Positions 13,659 to 20,778 of a stretch of 23,283 nucleotides of DNA are shown piece by piece. Numbering within the stretch: the first letter of the stretch is position 1; each line of letters starts with the position of its first letter. The translations under genes were made by a program, and so were the position numbers. The stretch is taken from positions 1 through 23,283 of the IMG/VR virus record IMGVR_UViG_3300043427_000549, one strand, 5' to 3'. This DNA comes from a virus. Under the pieces are notes generated by a model. It searched no databases. It was not told the origin of the DNA and was given only the letters and a program-made list of their open reading frames with translations.

Positions 13659-15917
13659 ATGACCTACAAAGACTTCCTAGCCTCAAAGTCCACTGCCTGC
13701 GCGCCTGCAGGATTTGACCCGCCGAGCTTTACAGCGCCGCTGTTTCCGTTTCAGCGGGACATCGTGACCATGGCCTGCCGCGTTGGCAGGTTCTGCATCT
13801 GGGCTGACTGCGGCATGGGCAAAACGGCCATGCAGCTGGAGTGGGCGCATCAGATACATCAGCACACTGGCGGCAACGTGCTGGTGCTGGCGCCGCTTGC
13901 GGTTGCCCATCAGACCGTGCGGGAGGGTGCCAAGTTTGGGATTGTCTGCAGCTTTGCGGCGACGCAAGTTGACGTAAAGCCCGGCATCACGATCACCAAC
14001 TACGAGAAGCTCAGCCACTTTGATCCGGCCAGCTTTCAGGGCGTGGTGCTTGATGAGAGCAGCATCCTTAAGGCGTACACCGGCAAGATCCGCAACCAGA
14101 TCATCGAGTCATTCAGCCAGACGCCATTCCGCCTAGCCTGCTCAGCCACGCCGGCACCGAACGATCACATGGAGCTGGGAAATCACGCCGAGTTCATTGG
14201 CGTGATGACCAGAACCGAAATGCTGGCCATGTTTTTTGTTCATGACGGCGGGGACACCGCTAAGTGGCGGCTGAAAGGTCACGCCAAGAGCAAGTTCTGG
14301 GAATGGGTCTGCAGTTGGGCGGTGACGATCCGTAAACCATCAGACCTTGGCTATGAGGATGGCAATTTTATCCTGCCGGAACTGCAGATCAGCGATTGCA
14401 CAGTGGAGACACCGCGCGAGGCAATGGCGGATGATGCCGGCCAGATGGCACTGTTTGCCATGGAGGCGCGGACGTTGAATGACCAGCGGCAGGTGCGCAA
14501 GGCATCGCTGCAGATGCGGGTTGACGCTGCTGCAGCACTGGCCAACAGCAACGGCGAACAGTGGCTGGTGTGGTGCAATCTCAATGATGAATCCAAGGCG
14601 CTTACCGCTGCCATTGATGGCGCCGTTGAGGTGTGCGGCAGTGACAGCGATGACCACAAGCGGCAATCAGCTATCGACTTCCAAGATGGCAATATCCGAG
14701 TGCTGGTCAGCAAGCCCAGCATCTTTGGGTTTGGCCTCAATTTCCAGGGCTGCCACAATGTTGCATTTGTTGGATTAAGCCACAGCTATGAGGCCTTCTA
14801 TCAAGCCATCCGCAGGTGCTGGCGATTTGGCCAGCAGCAACCAGTCAATGCGCACATCATCTACGACGTGGCAGAGGGTCGCGTCATTGAAAACATCCGC
14901 CGCAAAGAGGCGGACAGCATCGCCATGGCTGAATCCATGGTTGTCATCATGAAACAACAAACAATGGAACAACTCAAAAAGATCCAGCGTCAGGTCGCGC
15001 CTCACATCACAGAGCATCGGTCAGGCGACAACTGGGATCTGTACATGGGTGACTGCATCGAGAGCATTAAGCAGCTCGACTCTGACAGCATCCACTACAG
15101 CATCTTCAGCCCGCCATTTGCATCGCTGTACACCTACTCCAACAGCGACCGCGACATGGGCAACAGTCGCACCGAGCAGGAGTTCTTTGATCACTTTGCG
15201 TTTCTGGCAACAGAGTTGCATCGGGTGATGATGCCTGGCAGGTTGATCAGCTTTCACTGCATGAACCTGCCTAGCAGCAAAGAGCGCGATGGCTTTATTG
15301 GCGTCAAGGATTTCCGCGGCGACATGCTGCGGATCTTTCAAGCTGCTGGCTTTGTGTTCCATAGCGAGGTCTGCATCTGGAAAGATCCGGTCACTGCCAT
15401 GCAACGCACCAAAGCGATCGGACTGCTTCATAAGCAGGTGCGTAAGGATTCAGCGTTGAGCCGTCAGGGCATCCCCGACTATCTGGTAACAGTGCGCAAG
15501 CTGGGCGACAATCCCGAGCCATGCGCCGGACCGTTTACGGAGTTTGCTGGCGAAAATCCACCACCTAAGTCAGGAGACAATATCAAAGACAGCATCAACA
15601 TCTGGCAGCGGTATGCCAGCCCGGTATGGATGGACATCAACCCATCAGACACGTTGCAATATCGCAGTGCCCGCGCCAATGAAGACGAGCGGCACATCTG
15701 CCCACTGCAACTGGAGGTGATCCGCCGCGGGATGCAGCTATGGAGCAACCCTGGCGACGTGGTACTTAGCCCGTTTGCTGGTATTGGCAGTGAGGGCTAC
15801 GTCAGCCTGCAGATGCAGCGCCGGTTCGTCGGCTTTGAGCTGAAGCCCAGCTACTTCAACTGCGCCGCTAAGAACTTGAGCATGGTGGAGTCGCATAAGC
15901 AGGGTGAGCTGGTATGA
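13659..15917 (+). CDS. SNF2-type helicase fused to DNA amino-methyltransferase
   Basis: This encodes 752 residues from the ATG at 13659; a TTG at 13638 would add 7 residues but lies in the promoter. Residues about 25-430 are a superfamily 2 helicase: PFQRDIV, Walker A DCGMGKT at 50-56, motif II DESS at 132-135 (instead of DEAH), SATP at 162-165, and motif VI QAIRRCWRFGQ near 381-391. Residues about 460-752 are a beta-class amino-methyltransferase: GDCIESI, catalytic SPPF at 484-487, and the AdoMet-binding SPFAGIGSEG at 704-713, i.e. catalytic motif before AdoMet motif. It would translocate on DNA and methylate adenine-N6 or cytosine-N4. It overlaps the next helicase gene by 4 bases. Similar fusions are known in phages; a role in replication or protection from restriction is inferred. 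Confidence 0.88.
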   Translation: MTYKDFLASKSTACAPAGFDPPSFTAPLFPFQRDIVTMACRVGRFCIWADCGMGKTAMQLEWAHQIHQHTGGNVLVLAPLAVAHQTVREGAKFGIVCSFAATQVDVKPGITITNYEKLSHFDPASFQGVVLDESSILKAYTGKIRNQIIESFSQTPFRLACSATPAPNDHMELGNHAEFIGVMTRTEMLAMFFVHDGGDTAKWRLKGHAKSKFWEWVCSWAVTIRKPSDLGYEDGNFILPELQISDCTVETPREAMADDAGQMALFAMEARTLNDQRQVRKASLQMRVDAAAALANSNGEQWLVWCNLNDESKALTAAIDGAVEVCGSDSDDHKRQSAIDFQDGNIRVLVSKPSIFGFGLNFQGCHNVAFVGLSHSYEAFYQAIRRCWRFGQQQPVNAHIIYDVAEGRVIENIRRKEADSIAMAESMVVIMKQQTMEQLKKIQRQVAPHITEHRSGDNWDLYMGDCIESIKQLDSDSIHYSIFSPPFASLYTYSNSDRDMGNSRTEQEFFDHFAFLATELHRVMMPGRLISFHCMNLPSSKERDGFIGVKDFRGDMLRIFQAAGFVFHSEVCIWKDPVTAMQRTKAIGLLHKQVRKDSALSRQGIPDYLVTVRKLGDNPEPCAGPFTEFAGENPPPKSGDNIKDSINIWQRYASPVWMDINPSDTLQYRSARANEDERHICPLQLEVIRRGMQLWSNPGDVVLSPFAGIGSEGYVSLQMQRRFVGFELKPSYFNCAAKNLSMVESHKQGELV

Positions 15918-17263
15918 ACCTCCGCCCCTACCAGCAACAGCTAGTAACCGACATCCGCCTGCAGTACCAGCTAGGCCACCGCAAGGTGCTGGCAGTGCTG
16001 CCGACTGGCGCTGGCAAGACCGTGTGCTTCAGCCACATCGCCCAATCCGCTGCCAAGAAAGGTAACCGCGTGCTGATCGCAGTACACCGTCAGGAGCTGC
16101 TGGATCAGGCGTGCCGCAGCCTGCCGATGCCGCATGGTGTGATCGCCGCCAACCGCAGCATGGACCTATCAGCAGCGGTGCAGGTCGCCAGCGTGCAAAC
16201 CGTAGCCCGCAGGCTGCACAAGCTGCCGCGTGACTTCTTCCAGCTTGTCATTATCGACGAGGCACACCACAGCAATGCCGGCACGTGGGCCAAGGTGCTG
16301 GAACACTTCCAAAGTGCGCACGTCTTAGGCGTCACCGCGACTCCAATCAGGCTCGACGGTCGCGGCTTAGGCGAGCATTACCAAGCGATGGTGGAAGGCC
16401 CCAGTGCTGCATGGCTGACCGATAACGGCTACCTCGCCAGCGCCCGTGTGTTTGGGCCGCCGGGTTTTGATACCACCGGCCTGCGCAAGCGGATGGGCGA
16501 CTTCGACACCCGCGAGGCTGAGCATCGGATCGGCACCATCATGGGCGACTGCCTGAGCCATTACCGCAAACACCTCGATGGCCAAACGGCAATTGCGTTT
16601 TGCTGTTCAGTGGCCCATGCCGAGGCAGTGGCAAGGTTATTTATGGGTGCCGGCATCCCAGCCGCCAGCATCGACGGCAGCATGACCAGCGAGCAACGGC
16701 GTGACCTGCTGCAGGCTCTAGGCACAGGCCGCATTAAGGTCCTGACTAGCTGCGCACTGATTGGTGAGGGCGTGGACGTGCCCAGCGTTGGCGGCTGCAT
16801 CCTGCTGCGGCCTACCGCTAGCACCAGCCTGCACCTGCAGATGATCGGTCGCTGCCTGAGGCCATCACCGGGCAAAGCTGCTGCAGTGGTACTGGATCAC
16901 GTCGGCAATACGCTGCGCCTTGGCCATCACCTAGAACCGCGTGAGTGGACGCTGGATGGCCTGGCCAAGCGTGACCGTGAGCAGGCGCCCAGTGTCAAGG
17001 TGTGCCCAGTGTGCTTTGCCACCAGCATGAGCGCTGCGCAGGTCTGCCGCGAGTGCGGGCATGTCTTTGCGCCACAGGAAACCAGGGAGCTGAAACAGGT
17101 CGATGGCGAGTTGGTTGAGGTTGATGCCCGCGAACGCAAGCGCGAGCAAGGCAGTGCTCAGTCACTGCAGGACCTGATTGCACTAGGCCAAAGCCGGGGG
17201 TACAAGAACGCGGTAGCGTGGGCAAAACACGTGATGTATGCCCGGTCGCAACGGGGGCGATAG
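15914..17263 (+). CDS. DEAH-box superfamily 2 helicase with zinc finger
   Basis: This encodes 449 residues, starting with ATGA overlap to the fusion gene. Helicase motifs are complete: RPYQQQ near residue 4, Walker A PTGAGKT at 30-36, DEAH at 115-118, TATP at 141-144, and QMIGRCLRP at 309-317. Residues near 355-380 carry CPVC and CREC, a four-cysteine zinc finger. The C-terminal tail is basic and helical. It resembles the SSL2/RAD25-like phage helicases used in replication or recombination. It lies between a helicase-methyltransferase and a nuclease, so the three probably act together on DNA. The last 26 bases overlap the VRR-NUC gene. Confidence 0.9.
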   Translation: MNLRPYQQQLVTDIRLQYQLGHRKVLAVLPTGAGKTVCFSHIAQSAAKKGNRVLIAVHRQELLDQACRSLPMPHGVIAANRSMDLSAAVQVASVQTVARRLHKLPRDFFQLVIIDEAHHSNAGTWAKVLEHFQSAHVLGVTATPIRLDGRGLGEHYQAMVEGPSAAWLTDNGYLASARVFGPPGFDTTGLRKRMGDFDTREAEHRIGTIMGDCLSHYRKHLDGQTAIAFCCSVAHAEAVARLFMGAGIPAASIDGSMTSEQRRDLLQALGTGRIKVLTSCALIGEGVDVPSVGGCILLRPTASTSLHLQMIGRCLRPSPGKAAAVVLDHVGNTLRLGHHLEPREWTLDGLAKRDREQAPSVKVCPVCFATSMSAAQVCRECGHVFAPQETRELKQVDGELVEVDARERKREQGSAQSLQDLIALGQSRGYKNAVAWAKHVMYARSQRGR

Positions 17264-17606
17264 CGAGCAACGCATCCAGCAGGAGATCCGGCTAGCCGTC
17301 AGCAAGGGTGATACCAGGGTCTTCCGCAATAACACCGGCACGCTGCGTGACGCCAATGGCCGCCCGGTGAGCTTCGGCCTATGCAAGGGCAGCGCTGACC
17401 TGATCGGCTGGCGCACCGTCACCATCACCCCAGAGATGGTGGGCCAGCAGGTGGCGGTGTTCACCAGTATTGAGGTCAAGACCGCTACCGGCAGGCTCCA
17501 GCCAGAGCAGCAGCAATGGCTCAATGCGGTGCAGACAGCAGGCGGGATTGCTGGTGTGGCTAGGTCCGTCGAGGATGCGTTACGGATTACGACACCGCAG
17601 GGTTGA
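17238..17606 (+). CDS. VRR-NUC domain nuclease
   Basis: This encodes 122 residues, almost entirely one VRR-NUC domain (a PD-(D/E)XK fold). The signature is RNNTG (30-34), GLCKGSADLIGW with D54, the catalytic IEVKTATG with E79 and K81, and the family's QPEQQQWLNAVQTAGGIAGV helix with ARSVEDAL at the end. Such stand-alone domains in phages likely cut branched or flapped DNA; in eukaryotes the same fold is in FAN1. The ATG at 17238 lies inside the end of the upstream helicase gene in another frame. All key residues are intact. Confidence 0.88.
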   Translation: MPGRNGGDSEQRIQQEIRLAVSKGDTRVFRNNTGTLRDANGRPVSFGLCKGSADLIGWRTVTITPEMVGQQVAVFTSIEVKTATGRLQPEQQQWLNAVQTAGGIAGVARSVEDALRITTPQG

Positions 17607-17630
17607 CGAGGGCGGCGCATGGTGTAGGAT
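17603..17630 (+). promoter_or_regulatory. Sigma-70-like internal promoter
   Basis: TTGACG (17603-17608), a 16-base spacer and TAGGAT (17625-17630) make a good sigma-70-type match, 43 bases before the ATG at 17673. The -35 box overlaps the VRR-NUC stop codon. It ends the run of overlapping genes, as the next gene is separated by 66 bases, which fits an independent transcription start for the following small genes and recombination genes. Confidence 0.5.
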
Positions 17631-17655
17631 ACGGGGACAGGAGGCGAGAGCTTCC

Positions 17656-17679
17656 ACCCCAACCCGAGAACCATGACCG
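17656..17679 (+). repeat. Shared translation leader, copy 1
   Basis: The 24 bases from 17656 through the first codons of the gene starting at 17673 match those at 18017-18040 with two mismatches. The shared core is CCGAGAACCATGACCG, with an upstream ACCCCA. There is no Shine-Dalgarno within the leader. Repetition across unrelated genes points to a conserved translation or regulation element rather than protein conservation. Confidence 0.6.
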
Positions 17680-17975
17680 TTACCACCTTCCGCAGCTCCT
17701 ACGGCACCTACAACGTGACTCGCGCCGTGCTGGCTTGCCAGCCCGAGATCAGCGCCGAGGGCACTACCACTCAAAACGTGCTGATCTTCGAAACGACTGA
17801 TCAAACGGAGGCCGTGAGCATTGTCGGCAAGACTCTGTTTCTGCAGCCTGATGGCCGCACCTTTGAATCCAGCTACGACGGCCAGCGCCGCACCTCGCTC
17901 AAGCCTTGCGCTCGCAAGCAATACGCCCGCGCACTACAGCAGGGCTACAGCGCCAACATCGCGCTGATCTACTGA
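17673..17975 (+). CDS. Unknown protein with repeated leader
   Basis: This encodes 100 residues. The sequence is mixed beta and polar, MTVTTFRSSYGTYNVTRAVL, then ETTDQTEAVSIVGKTLFLQP and a basic C-terminal half (SLKPCARKQYARALQQGY). No signal peptide, membrane segment or catalytic motif is visible, and no family is recognised. Codon usage and the high-quality promoter 43 bases upstream indicate a real, probably well expressed gene. Its start lies in a 24-base leader nearly identical to that of the gene at 18034. A different-frame ORF over the same bases (17603-17800) is Arg-rich shadow. Confidence 0.7.
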   Translation: MTVTTFRSSYGTYNVTRAVLACQPEISAEGTTTQNVLIFETTDQTEAVSIVGKTLFLQPDGRTFESSYDGQRRTSLKPCARKQYARALQQGYSANIALIY

Positions 17976-17981
17976 CCCCCA

Positions 17982-18001
17982 CGCGGCCAGCCGGAGCCGC
18001 G
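17982..18001 (+). promoter_or_regulatory. GC-rich hairpin in a short intergenic gap
   Basis: CGCGGC (17982-17987) and GCCGCG (17996-18001) form a perfect 6-bp stem with an 8-base loop, 6 bases after the stop of the upstream gene. There is no T-run, so a simple terminator is unlikely; it may protect or attenuate the transcript. It could also be chance in GC-rich DNA. Confidence 0.3.
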
Positions 18002-18016
18002 CCCAATCCGGCGTTT

Positions 18017-18040
18017 ACCCCACACCGAGAACCATGACCG
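18017..18040 (+). repeat. Shared translation leader, copy 2
   Basis: Second copy of the leader described at 17656-17679, again placing the ATG 17 bases from its left end. The two differ only at two adjacent bases between ACCCCA and CCGAGAACC. Similarity then drops beyond the first two codons, although both coding starts are rich in ACC/ACG codons. Confidence 0.6.
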
Positions 18041-18219
18041 CCACGACCATTGCCCTGCTGCTAGCGCTGCTGCTATTGCCGCTGCTGGTATTGCTATGGG
18101 CAACAGAGAGCACCGAGCAACGCGTCAAGCGGCTGCGCAGCTACGGCTGGGCGCAGCGCCGCATTGCCGACCACCTCCATATCACCCGCTACCGCGTCCG
18201 CGTGGCGCTTGCATCATGA
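18034..18219 (+). CDS. Small membrane protein with cytoplasmic HTH-like tail
   Basis: This encodes 61 residues. Residues 5-22 are an almost pure Leu/Ala/Val/Pro run (IALLLALLLLPLLVLLWA), a clear membrane span. The rest, RVKRLRSYGWAQRRIADHLH followed by ITRYRVRVALAS, is basic and has the spacing of a helix-turn-helix like that of recombinase/transposase-type HTHs (RSYGW-QRRIADxL-ITRYRV). A membrane-tethered DNA-binding peptide is an unusual idea; alternatively the tail is simply a positively charged helix. It overlaps the next gene by 4 bases. Its leader repeats that of the gene at 17673. Confidence 0.65.
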   Translation: MTATTIALLLALLLLPLLVLLWATESTEQRVKRLRSYGWAQRRIADHLHITRYRVRVALAS

Positions 18220-18359
18220 TCACCAACCCTTGGATTAACCGCATCACCGCACTGGTAACGCTTGCGGCCATCTACGCCGCTGGTTATGCCGGTGGCCGCG
18301 ATGCCGCCACGATGGCGCACCAGCATCAGCAGCAGCAACACGCCTGCCAGATCAAATGA
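18216..18359 (+). CDS. Small single-span membrane protein
   Basis: This encodes 47 residues from an ATG at 18216, chosen since it overlaps the previous stop (ATGA); the longer frame from 18096 adds only Arg/Pro-rich shadow. Residues about 9-27 (ITALVTLAAIYAAGYAGG) form one membrane span with small-residue packing motifs. The tail is His/Gln-rich (MAHQHQQQQHACQIK). It is the second of two adjacent small membrane proteins, so a pair acting together (for example to anchor replication complexes or exclude other phages) is possible. Function unknown. Confidence 0.6.
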   Translation: MITNPWINRITALVTLAAIYAAGYAGGRDAATMAHQHQQQQHACQIK

Positions 18360-18556
18360 CTGACTCCGACATCTATTGGACACTCGCTACCGCCTGCCAG
18401 TACGGCGGCAGCTTTTATCAAGCCCTCGGCCAAGCTGGCATGAAGGCAGACCCCGGCAACAAACAACGCATCCTTGACGCATTCCCTGAAATGGTCGCCA
18501 CTTACGGCACCGCCAGCAGGCTGCACCAAGGCCTACGCAGTGGGGCGATGGTATGA
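18356..18556 (+). CDS. Unknown small soluble protein before RecE-like gene
   Basis: This encodes 66 residues and overlaps the genes on both sides by 4 bases (ATGA each). The sequence, TDSDIYWTLATACQYGGSFY, then QALGQAGMKADPGNKQRIL and AFPEMVATYGTASRL, is mainly helical with aromatic residues near the N-terminus and looks like a compact folded domain. No motif or family recognised. Tight coupling to the exonuclease suggests a recombination or replication accessory. Confidence 0.65.
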   Translation: MTDSDIYWTLATACQYGGSFYQALGQAGMKADPGNKQRILDAFPEMVATYGTASRLHQGLRSGAMV

Positions 18557-19341
18557 CCAGCAACGATGAGTACCACGCCGACCCAGCCATCAGCGCCAGT
18601 CACCTGCACGCTGTTGCCGCCAGCCCCTACCACTACTGGAGCCGCTACCTCAACCCAGACCGTCCGCCATCGGTGCAAACGCCTGCGATGAAACTCGGCA
18701 GCCTGACCCATTGCGCAGTGCTGGAACCGGATGAGCTGAGCAAGCGGTATGGCATCTGCCTGCCGCGTAATACCAAAGCCGGCAAGGAAATGGAAGCCGA
18801 GATGCAAGCATCCGGCATCGAGGCTGTCACCAGCACCGACATGGAGCAAGCGCTGGCAATGGCCGCCAGCGTCCGCAGCCACCAGGCTGCTGCAGCGCTG
18901 CTGCGTGACGGCAAGGCAGAGCAGAGCTTCTGGTGGGATGACCTCCAGACCGGCCTGCGCTGCAAATGCCGCCCTGACTGGTACACCGGCAACACCATTG
19001 TGGACCTCAAGACCACGACGGATGCATCTCCGAGGGGCTTCGCTAAAAGCGTCGCGGCTTGGAGATACCACGTCCAGCAAAACCACTATCTCGCCGGCAC
19101 GTTTGCAGAGCGGTTCATCTTCATCGCAGTGGAGAAGGCCTACCCGTATGCCGTCGGCGTGTACGAGCTGGATGCTGATGCCGTGCAATTTGGCGAATAC
19201 GAACGCCGCAGCAACCTGCAGACCATTGCTGATTGCCGTGTCATCTCTGAATGGCCCGGTTACGGCAACACCATCCAACCGTTGAGCCTGCCCAAATGGG
19301 CGCTCAACGCTACCCCAACCATGACCTCCGATGACTTCTAG
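18553..19341 (+). CDS. RecE-like PD-(D/E)XK exonuclease
   Basis: This encodes 262 residues of the RecE/exodeoxyribonuclease VIII type. Seen are ISASHL near residue 13, the GSLTHCAVLEP segment at 49-59, E123, then CRPDW with D142, the catalytic IVDLKTT with D151 and K153, and the Q/Y motif YHVQQNHYLAG at 172-182. The enzyme resects one DNA strand to produce single-stranded tails. It is followed by a RecT/Bet annealase whose start overlaps its end by 11 bases, the classic two-gene recombination pair. All catalytic residues are in place. Length is close to the usual stand-alone nuclease domain. Confidence 0.88.
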   Translation: MTSNDEYHADPAISASHLHAVAASPYHYWSRYLNPDRPPSVQTPAMKLGSLTHCAVLEPDELSKRYGICLPRNTKAGKEMEAEMQASGIEAVTSTDMEQALAMAASVRSHQAAAALLRDGKAEQSFWWDDLQTGLRCKCRPDWYTGNTIVDLKTTTDASPRGFAKSVAAWRYHVQQNHYLAGTFAERFIFIAVEKAYPYAVGVYELDADAVQFGEYERRSNLQTIADCRVISEWPGYGNTIQPLSLPKWALNATPTMTSDDF

Positions 19342-20071
19342 TTCACTTGCGCTCTGGACACCAGAGCAGACCCAACTAATCAGCACCACCATTGCGCCAG
19401 GGTGCAGCAATGACGAGCTGCGGCTATTTGCCTATGCCTGTCAGCGGACAGGATTGGATCCGTTTAGCAAGCAGATCTACGCCATCAAGCGTGGCGGCAA
19501 GATGACCATCCAAGCTGGCATCGACGGCCTGCGCAGCATCGCCGAGCGCACCGGGCAACTGGATGGCAGTGAGACGATGTGGTGCGGCGAAGATGGCCAA
19601 TGGACAGACGTATGGCTCAGCAGCAAACCACCTGCCGCGGCCAAGACCACCATCTGGCGCAAGGGTGCCAGCCATCCATTCACTGGTGTTGCCCGCTTTG
19701 CTGACTACAACGCCGGCCAAGGCTTGTGGTCCAAGATGGGCGCGACGATGATTGCCAAATGCAGCGAGGCATTGGCGTTGCGCAAGGCCTTCCCTGCTGA
19801 CCTGAGCGGCGTCTACAGCACCGATGAGATGGAGCAGGCTGTCGAGCCTGTCACCGTGACCGCCGTGCCAGCCGGTGATGACAAGGTGTTTACCGCTGGC
19901 AAGGCTGCCATTGCAAAGGCGACCAATATGGAAGCCCTTGCCAAGGTGACCGAGCGCATGGAAGCCCGCAAGGCTGACCTATCCAGCGAGCAGCAGGAAA
20001 CCCTGCTGGCGCTTGCCTTGGAGAAAGAAGCCAGCTTTGCCACCACCGAGGAGGATCCGTTTGATGACTAG
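19331..20071 (+). CDS. RecT/Bet single-strand annealing protein
   Basis: This encodes 246 residues of the phage Bet/RecT family. Diagnostic parts are DELRLFAYACQRTGLDPFSK, then QIYAIKRGGKMTIQAGIDGL, RSIAERTGQ, and a segment with WSKMGATMIAKCSEALALRK followed by AFPADLSGVYSTDEM. It pairs complementary single strands during recombination-dependent replication or repair. The C-terminal about 60 residues are helical and variable, ending in an acidic EEDPFDD, possibly a docking tip. It partners with the RecE-like exonuclease just upstream, and SSB is encoded three genes downstream. Confidence 0.9.
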   Translation: MTSSSLALWTPEQTQLISTTIAPGCSNDELRLFAYACQRTGLDPFSKQIYAIKRGGKMTIQAGIDGLRSIAERTGQLDGSETMWCGEDGQWTDVWLSSKPPAAAKTTIWRKGASHPFTGVARFADYNAGQGLWSKMGATMIAKCSEALALRKAFPADLSGVYSTDEMEQAVEPVTVTAVPAGDDKVFTAGKAAIAKATNMEALAKVTERMEARKADLSSEQQETLLALALEKEASFATTEEDPFDD

Positions 20072-20231
20072 CCTCTCCCCCGCCGCGCAGGCGGTGCTGG
20101 ATGCCAGCAATCTGCTTCTTGGCAAGGACTCCTACCTAATCCTCGCCGCCGCCCTGCGAGCTGCTGCACTGGTACCCAACATCGACCGCCTCAGGTTGCT
20201 CGCAATCGCCGACGAATTGGAGGGACAATGA
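20064..20231 (+). CDS. Unknown small Ala/Leu-rich protein
   Basis: This encodes 55 residues from the ATG at 20064, which overlaps the RecT stop by 8 bases; the longer frame from 20013 is shadow. The sequence LSPAAQAVLDASNLLLGKDS, then LAAALRAAALVPNIDRLRLL and AIADELEGQ resembles a frequent type of short phage protein beginning LSPAAQAVLDA and containing an AAALRAAA helix. Function unknown. It overlaps the next gene by 4 bases. Confidence 0.65.
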   Translation: MTSLSPAAQAVLDASNLLLGKDSYLILAAALRAAALVPNIDRLRLLAIADELEGQ

Positions 20232-20437
20232 CTGAACCATACCTGACGACTGATCAGCTAGCAGCGCGTTGGGGGCTGAAACCAGCAGCCATTAAAAACC
20301 AACGCGCGCGCAACATCGGTCCTGGGTACTACACCATCCCACGTATTGGCTTTCCTGCTGGTACGCCACGAGTGCGGTATCCGCTAGCGCAAGTGCTGGC
20401 ATTTGAAGAGTCCAATTCCATTACACCACTGACATGA
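20228..20437 (+). CDS. Small helix-turn-helix protein (MerR/excisionase-like)
   Basis: This encodes 69 residues. The N-terminus YLTTDQLAARWGLKPAAIKN followed by QRARNIGPGYY fits the short winged HTH of the HTH_17/excisionase type. The later part, IPRIGFPAGTPRVRYPLAQV then LAFEES, is the usual wing with the RYPLxxVLAFE end. It may regulate transcription in this operon or help an integrase, but no integrase is in the window. It overlaps both neighbours by 4 bases. Confidence 0.7.
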   Translation: MTEPYLTTDQLAARWGLKPAAIKNQRARNIGPGYYTIPRIGFPAGTPRVRYPLAQVLAFEESNSITPLT

Positions 20438-20778
20438 GCCTCTACGCATCCGGCATCATTCGCATCATCACCGACCCACAACTGCGCACCTTTGACAGCG
20501 GCACCATGGTTGCCAACTTTGCAGGTGGCATCCAAGAAGGCAAGGACAAGGACGGCAACTGGATCAACAATGCAATCGACATTGAGGTTTGGGGCAAGTC
20601 AGCCGAGTTAATTGTTGATCGCTGCAAAAAAGGCGACAGCATCTTTGTAACCGGCAACATCCGCCGCCAAGAGTGGGCAGACAAGGAAACTGCTGCCAAA
20701 CGCAGCAAGCATGTCTTCAGCGTGCAGCGGTTTGAGTTCCTGCCTCGTGGCGCTCAATCTGAGGAGGTGGCATTTTGA
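20434..20778 (+). CDS. ssb: Single-stranded DNA-binding protein
   Basis: This encodes 114 residues with an OB-fold layout: MSLYASGIIRIITDPQLRTF, then MVANFAGGIQE, DIEVWGKSAELIVDRCKKGD, SIFVTGNIRRQEW and FSVQRFEFLPRG. WGKxAE and KGDxIxVxGxL/I are typical for SSB. The N-terminus resembles cyanobacterial and cyanophage SSBs. It coats single strands made by the RecE-like nuclease and helicases. The usual acidic DDxPF end is absent, but EEVAF at the C-terminus may be a shortened docking tip. A strong GAGGAGGTGG site within the end of this gene serves the next one. Confidence 0.88.
   Translation: MSLYASGIIRIITDPQLRTFDSGTMVANFAGGIQEGKDKDGNWINNAIDIEVWGKSAELIVDRCKKGDSIFVTGNIRRQEWADKETAAKRSKHVFSVQRFEFLPRGAQSEEVAF

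Noticed and set aside
17603-17800. A plus-strand frame starting 3 bases before the VRR-NUC stop
   Set aside because: It has an ATGA-like overlap but is Arg/His/Pro-rich and out of frame with the better-supported gene at 17673, which has a promoter and a conserved leader.
18502-19410. A 302-codon minus-strand open frame
   Set aside because: Antisense to the RecE-like nuclease, which carries all catalytic residues; the long frame results from GC-rich codon bias.
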